From positions 3,386,501 to 3,450,500 of the forward strand of contig CP134604.1 of the NCBI GenBank assembly GCA_021555105.2: a stretch of DNA of 64,000 nt, given 5' to 3'. The position numbers and the translations under genes are program-made. Source of the stretch: Thalassospiraceae bacterium LMO-JJ14. Its GTDB lineage: Bacteria; Pseudomonadota; Alphaproteobacteria; Rhodospirillales; Casp-alpha2. Positions 49,269-59,400 of the stretch are shown here, one piece after another. The notes under the pieces were generated by a model. That model was given only the letters and a program-made list of their open reading frames with translations, ran no database searches and was not told the DNA's origin. How positions within the stretch are numbered: the first letter of the stretch is position 1; every line of letters begins with the position of its first letter.

Positions 49269-50037
49269 CGCCAACGATCCGGGACATTTTTCCAACTCGT
49301 CGCTCGACACCGACGAGATCCGTCAGGCGCGCATCGATCTCGCGGCGTGTTTCCGGATGGCGGCCAGGCTCGGCATGCACGAAGGTATCTGCAATCATTT
49401 TTCATACATGGTGCCGGGACGCGACGACCTGTTCCTGGTCAACCCCGACGGCTATGCCTTCAGCGAAATCACCGCGTCGAAGCTGTTGATATGCGATTTC
49501 GACGGCAACGTGATCGAGGGTAACGGCACGCCGGAAGATACCGCGTTCTTTATTCACGCACGGCTGCACATGCGCCACCCGACGGCGCGCGCCGCCTTTC
49601 ACACCCACATGCCGAACGCGACGGCGCTGGCCATGCTGGAAGGCGAACCGCTGGTCTGGGCCGGGCAGTCGGCGCTCAAATTCTATGGCCGCACCATCGT
49701 CGACGAAAATTTCAACGGCCTCGCGCTGAACACCGATGAGGGCGACCGCATTGCCGACGCCATGGGCGACAAGGCAGTCGCGTTCCTCAAGAACCACGGC
49801 GTGATGGTCACGGGGCCCTCCATCGCCAAGGCTTGGGACGATCTTTATTATCTGGAACGCGCCGCGAAAGCGCAGGTCATCGCCATGAGCACCGGACGCC
49901 CCTTGAAGGCCGTGTCACCGGAGATCGCCGCCAAGACGGCGCACCAGATGACGCTCGGTCATCGCGACAGCGCCGGCCTGCACCTTGAGAGCATCAAACG
50001 TATCCTGAACCGCGAAGAACCGGATTATGCGGACTGA
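49258..50037 (+). CDS. Class II aldolase/adducin-family protein
   Basis: The 259-residue protein matches the class II aldolase/adducin head: metal-binding [14 protein letters not shown] and the later NHGVMVTG His, plus [11 protein letters not shown] near the start. Members cleave sugar phosphates or act as decarboxylases or epimerases; the exact reaction is unclear. The ATG at 49258 overlaps the fumC end, so expression is coupled to fumC. Confidence 0.85.
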
Positions 50038-50065
50038 CAATTAACCGAGAACCGAGGGGAAGAAC

Positions 50066-50803
50066 ATGGCAGGCGTCACCATCGTCACCGGCGGATCACG
50101 CGGCATCGGCGCTGCGACCGCGAAACTCGCCGCCAGCCACGGCGATGCGGTCTGCGTCAATTACGTGAGCGACAAGCAAGCCGCCGACGCCGTTGTCGCC
50201 GAAATCATCGCGGCAGGCGGCAAGGCCATCGCCGTCAAGGCCGACGCATCGAACGAGGCCGAGGTCGTGGCCATGTTCGAACAGGTCGACAAGGAACTCG
50301 GCCCCGTCACCGGGCTGGTCAACAACGCCGGCAGCAACGGCCGCTATTGCCGGGTGGAAGAGCTGGGCGCCGACGAGATCAGCCGGCTTCTGGACATCAA
50401 CATTACCGGGTGTTTCCTGTGTGCGCGCGAGGCGATCAAGCGCATGTCGACGAAACACGGCGGCAACGGGGGCGCCATCGTCAATGTATCGAGCCGCGCG
50501 GCGGGGACCGGCAACCCCGGTCTCGGCGTGCTCTATGCGACATCGAAAGGCGCCTTGAACTCGTTCAACATCGGCCTCAGCCAGGAAGTCGCGGGCGAAG
50601 GCATCCGCGTCAACGCCGTCTCGCCGGGCATGACCCGGACCGACATGCCGAGTGCGGAACGCATCCGCGAACAGGCCGCAAACATCCCCATAGGCCGCGT
50701 CGCCGAACCGCTTGAGATCGCCGAGGCGATCTGGTTCCTGCTCAGCGATGCCGCCAGCCATATCGCCGGCGCCAATATCCGGGTCACCGGCGGCAGACTT
50801 TAA
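50066..50803 (+). CDS. Short-chain dehydrogenase/reductase, copy 1
   Basis: The 245-residue SDR has TGGSRGIGAATA for NAD(P) binding, NNAG, the catalytic Ser (VNVSS) and YATSK Tyr-Lys. It is close to FabG-like oxidoreductases. The next gene is a close paralogue of the same length, so this is a recent tandem duplication. Its substrate cannot be assigned. GGGA precedes the ATG. Confidence 0.92.
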   Translation: MAGVTIVTGGSRGIGAATAKLAASHGDAVCVNYVSDKQAADAVVAEIIAAGGKAIAVKADASNEAEVVAMFEQVDKELGPVTGLVNNAGSNGRYCRVEELGADEISRLLDINITGCFLCAREAIKRMSTKHGGNGGAIVNVSSRAAGTGNPGLGVLYATSKGALNSFNIGLSQEVAGEGIRVNAVSPGMTRTDMPSAERIREQAANIPIGRVAEPLEIAEAIWFLLSDAASHIAGANIRVTGGRL

Positions 50804-50833
50804 AACGCAAACAAACATGAAAGGCCTTACATC

Positions 50834-51571
50834 ATGAGCGGTGTTACCATCGTCACCGGCGGATCGCGCGGCATCGGCGCTGCAACCGCGAAACTCGTCG
50901 CCAGCCACGGCGATGCCGTCTGCGTCAATTACGTGAACGACAAGCAAGCTGCCGACACCGTTGTCGCCGGGATCACCGCAGCGGGCGGCAAAGCCATCGC
51001 CGTCAAGGCGGATACCGCGAACGAGGCCGAGGTCGTGGCCATGTTCGAACAGGTCGACAAAGAACTCGGCCCCGTCACCGGGCTCGTCAACAATGCCGGC
51101 ATCAACGGCAACAGAAAACGGGTCGAGGAACTGACGCCCGGCGAAATCACCCAGCTTCTCGCCGTCAACGTGACGGGCTGCATGATCTGCGCGCGCGAAG
51201 CCATCAAGCGCATGTCGACGAAACATGGCGGCAAGGGCGGCGCCATCGTCAATGTCTCAAGCGGGTCGGCGAACCTGGGCAATCCGGGGATAGGCGTGCT
51301 GTATGCGACGTCCAAGGGGGCGCTGAATTCGTTTTCCATCGGGCTCAGCCAGGAAGTCGCCGCCGAGGGCATCCGCGTCAACGTCGTCGCGCCGGGGATG
51401 ACCCGCACCGATATGCCGGGCGAGGACAGGCTCAAGGCGCAGGCCGAGAAAATCCCCATGGGCCGTGTCGCCGAGCCGGAAGAGATCGCCGAGGCGATCT
51501 GGTTCCTGCTGTCCGACAAGGCCGGCTACATCGCCGGGGCCAACATCCGCGTCGGTGGCGGGCGTTTGTAA
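50834..51571 (+). CDS. Short-chain dehydrogenase/reductase, copy 2
   Basis: The 245-residue SDR shares long identical stretches with copy 1 (for example TIVTGGSRGIGAATAKL and EAEVVAMFEQVDKELG) and keeps the YATSK active site. The copies differ mainly around residues 105-125 and 160-165, near the substrate pocket, suggesting divergence in substrate use. Confidence 0.92.
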   Translation: MSGVTIVTGGSRGIGAATAKLVASHGDAVCVNYVNDKQAADTVVAGITAAGGKAIAVKADTANEAEVVAMFEQVDKELGPVTGLVNNAGINGNRKRVEELTPGEITQLLAVNVTGCMICAREAIKRMSTKHGGKGGAIVNVSSGSANLGNPGIGVLYATSKGALNSFSIGLSQEVAAEGIRVNVVAPGMTRTDMPGEDRLKAQAEKIPMGRVAEPEEIAEAIWFLLSDKAGYIAGANIRVGGGRL

Positions 51572-51662
51572 TTGCCGGAAGCGCTTTTTTATCCCGTTCA
51601 CCGAACAATCCTGTAAAGTCATTCCCGCAATTATAGAATAAGCATTGAAGGGAACGGTCGGG

Positions 51663-52631
51663 ATGGAAGAGTTTTTTCAGTTTTTCAGTGGTTTCTCGGT
51701 GTTTGCCGTGGCCGTGCTGGTGCTGGCGGTCATACTCGTTTTTCTCGGCGTCAAAACCGTGGCGCAGGGATATGAATATACGGTCGAGCGATTCGGCAAA
51801 TATACCCGCTCACTGTCTCCCGGCCTGCATCTGATCATTCCAATGATCGACCGGATCGGGCGTCATATGAACATGATGGAACAGGTGCTCGATGTGCCGT
51901 CGCAGGAAATCATCACCCGCGACAACGCCATGGTCACCGTCGACGGGGTCGTGTTCTTTCAGGTCCTCGACTCTGCCAAGGCCGCATACGAGGTCAATTA
52001 CCTTGAAAATGCGATCCTCAACCTGACCATGACCAACATCCGTACGGTGATGGGATCGATGGACCTCGACGAGCTGCTGTCCCAGCGCGATCACATCAAT
52101 ACCAAGCTGCTGACCGTCGTCGACGAAGCGACCAACCCCTGGGGCGTCAAGGTCACGCGCATTGAAATCAAGGATATCTCGCCACCGCGCGATCTGGTCG
52201 ACGCCATGGCGCGCCAAATGAAAGCCGAGCGTGAGAAGCGGGCCCAGATTCTCGAGGCCGAAGGCAGCCGTCAGGCGGCGATCCTCAAAGCCGAAGGCGA
52301 AAAGCAATCGCAGATACTCGAAGCCGAGGGCCGGCGCGAAGCCGCCTTCCGCGACGCCGAAGCCCGTGAACGCGAAGCCGAGGCCGAGGCCAAGGCGACG
52401 GCAATGGTGTCGGAAGCCATCGCCAAGGGTGACGTGCAGGCGGTCAATTACTTCGTCGCGCAGAAATACGTCGAGGCCCTTCAGGAAATCGGCACCGCCA
52501 ATAACGAGAAGGTCCTGTTGCTGCCGTATGAAGCGACGAGCCTGCTCGGCTCGCTGGCCGGTATCGGCGAACTGGCGAAAAGTGCATTCGGTGAAGGCGC
52601 GAAGCGCACCGGCCCGTGGGAGGATAAATAA
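51663..52631 (+). CDS. SPFH/stomatin-like membrane protein (QmcA type)
   Basis: The 322-residue protein has an N-terminal membrane span (about 13-33), the SPFH domain ([22 protein letters not shown]) and a long Glu/Ala/Lys coiled coil with [20 protein letters not shown] repeats. It forms membrane scaffolds, usually with an NfeD partner, which is the next gene. The ATG at 51663 (with GGGA upstream) is preferred over an upstream TTG that adds six residues. Confidence 0.93.
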   Translation: MEEFFQFFSGFSVFAVAVLVLAVILVFLGVKTVAQGYEYTVERFGKYTRSLSPGLHLIIPMIDRIGRHMNMMEQVLDVPSQEIITRDNAMVTVDGVVFFQVLDSAKAAYEVNYLENAILNLTMTNIRTVMGSMDLDELLSQRDHINTKLLTVVDEATNPWGVKVTRIEIKDISPPRDLVDAMARQMKAEREKRAQILEAEGSRQAAILKAEGEKQSQILEAEGRREAAFRDAEAREREAEAEAKATAMVSEAIAKGDVQAVNYFVAQKYVEALQEIGTANNEKVLLLPYEATSLLGSLAGIGELAKSAFGEGAKRTGPWEDK

Positions 52632-52636
52632 GCCGC

Positions 52637-53119
52637 ATGCAGGAAGGTTTCGACATTCACACCGTCATGAGCGGCATCACGTTCTGGTACTGGTGGATTC
52701 TCGCCGTCGTGCTGGTAATCCTGGAACTGATGGCACCCGGCGTGATTTTCCTCTGGCTCGGCGCTGCCGCCGTTGTGTCGGGGTTTATATTATTCGCGGT
52801 CCCCGACATTGCCTGGCAGCAGCAGTTCCTGATTTTCGCCGTGCTGTCCGTGGTCAGTGTTGTCGCCGGGCGTCTCTGGTGGGCGAAACGTTCACCGACG
52901 GAATCCGACCATCCGACGCTCAATCGGCGCGGCCAGCAATACATCGGCCGTACTTTCAAGCTCAACACGGCGATTGAAGACGGCGTCGGCCGCATCACCG
53001 TCGACGACACCACGTGGCGCGTGAATGGTGATGACATGCCGGCGGGCACGCATGTGACGGTCACCGGTGTCGACGGCGCCACGTTCAAGGTTGAGCGGGT
53101 CGCACTGAGCGAAGAATGA
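52637..53119 (+). CDS. NfeD-family membrane protein
   Basis: The 160-residue protein has three membrane spans (about 17-33, 36-55, 62-80) and a C-terminal OB-like domain (YIGRTFKLNTAIEDGVGRITVDD). NfeD short forms pair with SPFH proteins in membrane-domain organization. It lies 5 nt after the SPFH gene. Confidence 0.9.
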   Translation: MQEGFDIHTVMSGITFWYWWILAVVLVILELMAPGVIFLWLGAAAVVSGFILFAVPDIAWQQQFLIFAVLSVVSVVAGRLWWAKRSPTESDHPTLNRRGQQYIGRTFKLNTAIEDGVGRITVDDTTWRVNGDDMPAGTHVTVTGVDGATFKVERVALSEE

Positions 53120-53736
53120 GCCATCCCGACTACCTCATCGACGGCCCGAAATCCGCGCCACTGACGCTGGCGTTGGCACACGGCGCCGGAGCACCGATGG
53201 ACTCGGACTGGATGAACAAGGTTGCTGCCGCCGTTGCCGCGAAAGGCTTCCGTGTCGTGCGCTTCGAATTTCCCTACATGGCGGAGCGCCGCGAGACCGG
53301 CAAAAAACGACCGCCCAATCCGGCGCGTGTGCTGGAAGAAACTTGGGCGAGCGTGATCGCCGATCAGGGCGCGGACAAGCTGGTCATCGGCGGCAAGTCC
53401 ATGGGCGGGCGCATCGCCAGCATGGTCGCCGACGACGCGGGCGTTCGGGGGCTTGTCTGTCTCGGCTATCCGTTCCATCCGCCGGGCCGCCCGGAAAAGC
53501 TGCGCACCGAGCATCTGGCGGCGCTCAAGACGCCGACGCTGATCTGTCAGGGCGAGCGCGACCCGTTCGGCACCATCGAAGAAGTGCCGGGGTTTACGCT
53601 GTCGAAAAAGATCAAGCTGCACTGGGCACCCGACGGCGATCACGGTCTGAAACCGCGCAAGAAATCCGGATTCACGGAAGAGCAGAACATCGCCGATGCC
53701 GTCGACGCCATCTGCGCGTTTATAGGGAAATTGTAA
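53116..53736 (+). CDS. Alpha/beta hydrolase, KANL3/TEX30 family
   Basis: The 206-residue hydrolase has LAHGAGAPMDSDWMN (oxyanion region), nucleophile elbow GGKSMGGRIAS, Asp in ICQGERDPFG and His in DGDHGLKPRKKSG. This is the KANL3/TEX30-type family of small serine hydrolases. It overlaps the NfeD gene by 4 nt. Substrate unknown. Confidence 0.88.
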   Translation: MSHPDYLIDGPKSAPLTLALAHGAGAPMDSDWMNKVAAAVAAKGFRVVRFEFPYMAERRETGKKRPPNPARVLEETWASVIADQGADKLVIGGKSMGGRIASMVADDAGVRGLVCLGYPFHPPGRPEKLRTEHLAALKTPTLICQGERDPFGTIEEVPGFTLSKKIKLHWAPDGDHGLKPRKKSGFTEEQNIADAVDAICAFIGKL

Positions 53737-53832
53737 TCGCACGACAAACCGTCACCCTGAACTTGATTGGGGATTATCCCCTTGCGTCATGTAAGTGGAT
53801 TTGCTATTATCTCTGTATTGGAGGTAACAGAA

Positions 53833-54699
53833 ATGACCACGCAATCCGTACTTCAGTTTTTCGAACGCTTCCCGAACGACGATGTTTGTTTGGAACACCT
53901 TTGGAACGTCCGCTTTGGCAATCAGGGCGAATGCCCGAAGTGCGCCAAGCCGAGCAAGTTCCATCGTGTTAAGAAGCGCCCGGTTTACGAATGCGCGTGG
54001 TGCGCTCACCAGATCAGCCCTATGGCCGGGACGCCGTTTGAGAAGTCCCGTACCCCGCTGCAAAAGTGGTTTTATGCTATGTACCTGTTCACCACGACGC
54101 GGCACGGTGTCAGCGCCAAGGAATTGCAGCGCCAGCTTTCCGTGACCTACAAGACGGCGTGGCGGATCGGCCACGAAATCCGCAAGTATATGGGCGACGT
54201 GGACGGCAACGCCCCGCTTGGCGGTGTTGGCCATGACGTTGAAGTCGATGAAACGCTGATCGGCGGTTCCGTCAAAGGCAAGGGTCAGGGTTACAAGGGC
54301 AACAAGACGTGTGTTGTCGGTATGCTTGAGCGTGGCGGCGAGCTTGTGACCAAGGTTGTCAGCGCCCGCGACAAGGTGTCCATGAAGGGCGTGATCCTCT
54401 CCAACGTGCTTCCGGGGTCCACGATCCAGACCGACGAATTTGGCGGCTACAAGGATATCGACCAGTCCGGTTACAACCACGTCAAGGTCAACCACAAGCT
54501 TGGCGAATACGCGACCAAGGACGGCGCGGGCGTCAACGGGATCGAAGCCTTCTGGGCGCAGTTGAAGCGTGGCATCAACGGTACTCACGTCCACGTCTCC
54601 CGTAAGCACCTGCCGAAGTACCTTGGCGAGTTCGAGTTCCGGTACAATCTCCGCAAGCGCCCGGACCTCATGCTTCCGGCCCTTTTGCAGGCGTTTTAG
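53833..54699 (+). CDS. IS1595-family (ISXO2-like) transposase
   Basis: The 288-residue transposase has an N-terminal zinc ribbon (CPKCAK...CAWC, about 38-62), a helix-turn-helix-like segment (SAKELQRQLSVTYKTAWRI) and the DDE-type ISXO2 core with VDETLIGGS, QTDEFGGY and NGIEAFWAQLKRG. It has the full length expected and no frameshift, so it is probably active. The ATG at 53833 has GGAGG 8 nt upstream. Confidence 0.95.
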   Translation: MTTQSVLQFFERFPNDDVCLEHLWNVRFGNQGECPKCAKPSKFHRVKKRPVYECAWCAHQISPMAGTPFEKSRTPLQKWFYAMYLFTTTRHGVSAKELQRQLSVTYKTAWRIGHEIRKYMGDVDGNAPLGGVGHDVEVDETLIGGSVKGKGQGYKGNKTCVVGMLERGGELVTKVVSARDKVSMKGVILSNVLPGSTIQTDEFGGYKDIDQSGYNHVKVNHKLGEYATKDGAGVNGIEAFWAQLKRGINGTHVHVSRKHLPKYLGEFEFRYNLRKRPDLMLPALLQAF

Positions 54700-54829
54700 G
54701 CTTAACCATCCGGTCAAGGAGACGGTCAAACGTCTCCTTTTTGCCCTCGGACGGGTGCTCCTTGCAGAACTGGTCTAACTTGTCCTGCTCTCGGGCCTCT
54801 TCAAGGCTTAAGAATTTTCCTCGGGACAT
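54668..54829 (-). CDS. Small passenger protein of the IS1595 element
   Basis: The 53-residue protein begins MSRGKFLSLEEAREQDKLDQ and ends in a Lys/Pro-rich tail. It is highly charged and probably helical with no membrane span. GGAG lies 7 nt before the ATG. It overlaps the upstream two-span gene by 22 nt, implying translational coupling, and its 3-prime end overlaps the transposase gene antisense by 32 nt. Function unknown; a regulator, antitoxin or transposition accessory are all possible. Confidence 0.6.
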   Translation of the reverse strand: MSRGKFLSLEEAREQDKLDQFCKEHPSEGKKETFDRLLDRMVKPKTPAKGPEA

Positions 54830-55590
54830 GTCATCTCCGTGGTCTGCCAATCTTTGGTGTAGTTCAACACCAAATTAATGGTTTCAGTTGGGGTGTTTGG
54901 TACGCTCGATGCGACTTGAACTCTTAATCTGTATGATCCTGGATTAGAAAACAGCTTGGATATTGAGTTTGGAATCCGCCCCCCCACGGTCTTTAAATGG
55001 AACGCCCCCCCTTGGGTAATAAACCCAATGTCCAGAAATTCGGGCGTCCCGCTTATTAGCACCTTTGATGTAGCATCGGCGTCCTCGCTGGCAGCAAATG
55101 GCAGTGGCAGGCTATTCCCAAAGCCTCCTTGTGTGTTGTCGCCAGTAACGTCAACAAGGCGACCGAAACAACCAGAGAGCGTCCCTGTCCCAAGGTATTC
55201 GACGCGGACCCGATAATAGATCGCGTTCGGGCCTTGATTGAGGTTTGTTTGCACACGGCACCCAGTAACTTTAGGGTCAAAAGTAAGCCGTAATACAGGG
55301 TCGAATCGGCTCTTTAGTTTAGCGACTTCTTCCTGCCCTTCTGCCCACATTCGAAATGGCGTGATAATCACCATTAAAAGGAGAAGCCATCCAATAGCGA
55401 TCCATGAAAGCACCCTCTGGAAGGCGTCACTTATTGCTGATTCAATGACGCCGATCCCGGCAAGCGCAAGAATCGCGATTGCAAAGTAAGAGGCCAGCGC
55501 GAACCAAGTGTCAGACCCTCCCCAATGCATAATGCTGCGCTTGAGTACGGTCACGGCGTAACGCTCAAAAGTTGGCTCTTTTGTGTCCAT
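54808..55590 (-). CDS. Passenger two-span membrane protein of the IS1595 element
   Basis: The 260-residue protein has two N-terminal membrane helices (about 28-50 and 60-79), a short charged linker (MWAEGQEEVAKLKSRFDP) and a strand-rich C-terminal domain of about 170 residues (LRLTFDPKVTGCRVQTNLN, RVRVEYLGTG) that would face the cytoplasm. Not a transposase and not a known resistance gene. The plan of two helices plus a ligand-like domain recalls membrane effectors in bacterial defence, but no such family was recognized. It sits just inside the right end of the element. Confidence 0.8.
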   Translation of the reverse strand: MDTKEPTFERYAVTVLKRSIMHWGGSDTWFALASYFAIAILALAGIGVIESAISDAFQRVLSWIAIGWLLLLMVIITPFRMWAEGQEEVAKLKSRFDPVLRLTFDPKVTGCRVQTNLNQGPNAIYYRVRVEYLGTGTLSGCFGRLVDVTGDNTQGGFGNSLPLPFAASEDADATSKVLISGTPEFLDIGFITQGGAFHLKTVGGRIPNSISKLFSNPGSYRLRVQVASSVPNTPTETINLVLNYTKDWQTTEMTCPEENS

Positions 55591-55709
55591 ACCTCACATC
55601 CTGCCCCAAACCCGGGGCGGGAGTCTCCAGTCCAGTTGCTACTGGTTTTCAGCATAACCCTGAATCTCCATCATGTACATGACGCAAGGGGATAATCCCC
55701 AACTTGATT

Positions 55710-55776
55710 CAAGGTCCATGAACATAGGTGCCCATTGTGCCGGGCCCCATGGGTCCTGAATCGAGTTCAGGACGAC
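55710..55776. repeat. Right part of dispersed repeat family B, interrupted by the IS
   Basis: Together with 53751-53768 this rebuilds a palindromic unit with arms GTCACCCTGAACTTGATT.. and ..GGTCCTGAATCGAGTTC, matching the intact copy at 44575-44654. The IS landed in the left arm. Confidence 0.8.
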
Positions 55777-55841
55777 GTAATGAGTGTGTTGGCGGATTGC
55801 GGTTATCCGAATAAGATTCCCCGCGACGGAGGAACGGGACC

Positions 55842-56210
55842 ATGAAGCTCGATCACATCAACGTCTGGACCGATGACCTTGAGGGCACGACGGCATTTTT
55901 CACCGAAGTGCTCGGCCTCGAAGCCGGATACCGGCCGCCGTTCAAATTTCCCGGCGCCTGGCTGTATGGCGACCCGGACACGCCGGCCATCGTTCATCTG
56001 GTCGAAGCCGCACCGCAGGACGGTGGCACCGGCCCGCTCGATCACGTGGCATTCAAGGCCGACGACTTTGAGGGCCTGAAGCAGCGCCTTGAGGCACATG
56101 GATATGAATATGAAGTCCGCGTCATCCCCGCCAGCGGCGACCGGCAGATATTCTTCACCGCGCCCTTCGGCCTCAAGATTGAGGTCAACTTTCCGCCTGC
56201 GGACGCCTAG
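55842..56210 (+). CDS. VOC-family (glyoxalase-fold) protein
   Basis: The 122-residue protein has one vicinal-oxygen-chelate module pair: MKLDHINVWTDDLEGTTAFF with metal-binding His, GPLDHVAFKADD with a second His, and a C-terminal FGLKIEVNF with the metal Glu. Members are dioxygenases, lyases or resistance proteins; this short form is not specific enough to assign. GGAGG precedes the ATG. The RHH gene follows with zero gap. Confidence 0.88.
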   Translation: MKLDHINVWTDDLEGTTAFFTEVLGLEAGYRPPFKFPGAWLYGDPDTPAIVHLVEAAPQDGGTGPLDHVAFKADDFEGLKQRLEAHGYEYEVRVIPASGDRQIFFTAPFGLKIEVNFPPADA

Positions 56211-56441
56211 ATGGAAGACACCGGCGGCGATCCAACCATCATCAAGAAGCGTTCTGTCAGTATTGCCGGACATGCCACCAGTATCTCGCTGGAGGATGCC
56301 TTCTGGACCCGGCTCGGCACAATCGCCAAAAGGCGCGGTCAAAGCCTGAGCGCGCTGATCCGCGATGTCGACGAGGCGCGTACCGGCAACCTGTCGAGTG
56401 CGCTCCGCGTTTTCGTTCTGGAAAACAGCGCGCCGGAATAG
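56211..56441 (+). CDS. Ribbon-helix-helix domain protein
   Basis: A 76-residue protein with the pattern IKKRSVSIAGHATSISLED then FWTRLGTIAKRRGQSLSALIRDVD, typical of an alphaproteobacterial RHH_4-type DNA-binding protein. It starts directly after the VOC stop and is likely co-translated with it. It may be a small repressor; its target is unknown. Confidence 0.82.
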   Translation: MEDTGGDPTIIKKRSVSIAGHATSISLEDAFWTRLGTIAKRRGQSLSALIRDVDEARTGNLSSALRVFVLENSAPE

Positions 56442-56451
56442 AGAAACAGGC

Positions 56452-59400
56452 TTACTTGAACAGCTTGTTCAACAGATCGGCGGGATTGATCGTTTGCTGC
56501 TGTTGTTGCGGCGCGGGCTGCGGTGGTGGCGTCGCACCGCTGTCGCCCGTGGAGCCGCTCTGCGGCGGCGGTGCCGTTTGCTGCTGCGTCGACGAACCGC
56601 CGCCGAGGATTCCCTGCAACAGATTGCCGACACCCGGCACTTTCTTTTCCAATTTGTCGAGGCCCGGCACCTTGATGCCCTGGCCGCCGGCGCTGCCGGC
56701 ACCGCTGAACGACTGTATCTTGACGTTCGGCTTGTCGATGTTGCCGGTGACCTGGAACGGAATTTCGCTCGGCAGGCGCGCAACATTGGCCAGCACCGCC
56801 CCCAGCAAACCCTGATCGACCTTGACCGTGCCGCCGATATTCATCGACCACAAAGGCAGGTTGATATCGCCGGAGATATCCCCCTCGTAGATATTGGAGA
56901 GGATCTTGGTGTCCTTGGTGTTGATGGTCCCGTTGGCAATGGTGAACGAACTGGTGACATCGGTCTCGCCGATTTTGGTCTTGCCGCCGGCGCCGATCAG
57001 CCCGCCAAGGCCGCTGTTCAGAACCTCGAAAATCTGCATCAGCGGTCCGAGCGCCAGACCGATCACCGGCATGTCGTTCAGCGACGACTGCCCCTTGATG
57101 CCCTTGACCTCGATCGCCCCCTTGCCGTTCAGTGCACGGACCCAGTCGGCGACGCTTTGTCCGGCCGTGGACACATCGATACGCGTCGTCAGATTCCCCG
57201 TTGTCCCGGCGATCCCGGCGGCCTTCGACGCCGCGCCGATGTCCATGTTGCCGACCGTGACCCGTCCCGCCAGCATCGGTTGTGCCCCCGCGGCATTGAC
57301 CGTCGCCTGCGACTGTACGGCACCGCCGAAGACGACACCGGAAAATTCGTTGACCTTGAGGACGCCGTTCTCGACACCGCCCAGCAGCTTGGCGCCATCG
57401 AGATTGTACTCGTGATAGGAAATGCGCGGCGACGTCAGTGTGATATCCGCATCGGCGGCCGTCAGCGCCGACAGATCGATCGGCGTCGTCGGCCAGCGCT
57501 CCGACACCGAGGCGATCAGATGCCTGAGGTCGGCTCTGCCGCTTTCCGGCACGATAAAGCGCGCCGGGATCACACGGGCCGGCGCATCCGGTTTGAGCGA
57601 CGCGGATTTCTTTGCCGGCAGGAACGGATCGATGACGACATTCCCGGTGCTCAGTGTCGTCGTGATTTTCGGCCGCGCCCCGGCAAGGCGAACCGTCCCT
57701 TCGCCGTTCACCTGAACCGCGCCGATGGCCGCCGTCAGCTTGGAGAACGAGAATGCATCCGCACCGCCCTTGAGCGTCGTCGTCAGATCGAGCCCACCGA
57801 TATCCCCGGCCGGTCGGTAAGCCGCGCCGAGCTTGCGCAGCAGGCCCGCCGTGTCGCCATGACGCACGCGTACACCGAGATCGAACATGTTCGCCGGATC
57901 GAGCAGCTTGAGCCGGCCATTCGCATCCAGCGTCGCCGCCATCGCCTTGATGGTTGACGTCAGCGACGGCTGGGTCAGGTCGCCGTTGATATCCGTCGCG
58001 ACACTGACTTTGCCCAGCGTTTTCGCCGGAACAGGCAGTTCCGCGCCGGTCAGGGCGGCAATTTTACCCAGATCGCGCAACTCGGCGCGCACCGCCAGCG
58101 CCTTCGCCGTCGGTGTGCCGTCAAGCCCGAGGATCGCACCGGTGATCGACACACCCGACGACAACGCGTCGGCAACGGAAATCTTGTTGATCGTCAAATC
58201 GCCCTGCACGAGGCTGATGTCGGCGGCGATATTGCTGGCAGCGATGCCGGCCACCTTCAACTTACCGACATTGGCGCGCAGATTGGCATCGAACGAACCA
58301 AGCGGCCTCAGGGCATCGAACATCCCGCCGTCCGGCCCCGGCCCGGCATCGCCCGTGGGGGCGGCGGTCCCGCTCTCGGCGCCTGTGTCCCGGGGCGCGG
58401 GCTCATTCACGGCGGCGGGCGTATCGGCCAGATAGGCATCGAGATCGATCTGGTCGACAACCACAGACGCACCGATACCCGGGCGCGCCCTCAGCGCAAT
58501 CGTCGCCGCACCGCTGATATTCGTTTTGTCGAAAGCCAGCGACAGCTTGCGTACCGACACCGCATCCGGTGTCGCACCGGCTTCGAGATTGAGGCTCAGC
58601 GCACCTGGCTTGCCCTGTTTCAGGGCGGCGGTGTCGGCCCCGGCCCATTTCATCAGGGTCTGCGGCTCGGCGACCTTCGCCTGTACCTGACCGTCAAAGG
58701 CAGGCTTGCCGTCCTTCGCAGAAAGGAACCCGAAAACCGCCAGATCGGTGCCGCCTGGCCCCTGCAGGGACAACTGCGACAGGGTCAGTTCGCCATTTGC
58801 CAACTCGGCATTAAGCACGGCGTTGCGGATACGATCGCCTTTCAGCGACACCTCGCCGATGCGGAACGACAACGAAGCGGCGATGCCCGAGGGCAATGCG
58901 AACGGCGCGGCAGCAGCATCGGAAGCGGCGGGCATTGCCCCGCTCACGGCCGATGCGGCCCCCCCGCCATCGACTGCGGCGGCCTCGGATGTTTCCGGCA
59001 CGGCCTTTAACCATGGATCGGCATCGATCTTGTCGATGCTCATCGTTGCGGTGATCTTCGGCACGCCGCTGAAGCTGCCCGCGACCTTGCCTTTGCCCTT
59101 GGCGCCGCCGAAGTCGAGACGCAGGTCATCGAGCGCCAGCGACTGTGCCGAGGCATCCAGTGACCCTGCCATCGACAGCGGCTGGCCCAGCGGCGCCGGC
59201 AACGATGCGCCATCGGCAAGCGCACTGACGACCTTGCCGATATTGGCGCTGGCGAGGTTCAGCGTGCCACGGAAGCGCGGTGTTTCGTTCAGATTGAGGA
59301 CCGTGCCTGAAAGGCTCAGCTTGGCGCTTTCGCCGCCGATCATGACGGACAGATCAAGCGGGAACGTGCTGGCGCCGATAATCTCGCCGATGTCGGCACT

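Larger units (their letters stand above)
53769..55700. mobile_element. Complete IS1595-family insertion sequence with passenger genes
   Basis: Terminal inverted repeats of 25 bp match perfectly (53769-53793 and 55676-55700; outer part GGGGATTATCCCC). An AACTTGATT direct repeat flanks both ends (53760-53768 and 55701-55709), an 8-9 bp target duplication depending on which flanking A/T is assigned to the element; IS1595 elements usually duplicate 8 bp. The 1932-bp unit holds a rightward transposase and two leftward passenger genes. It interrupts a palindromic dispersed repeat and no gene. Intact ends suggest recent movement. Confidence 0.93.
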
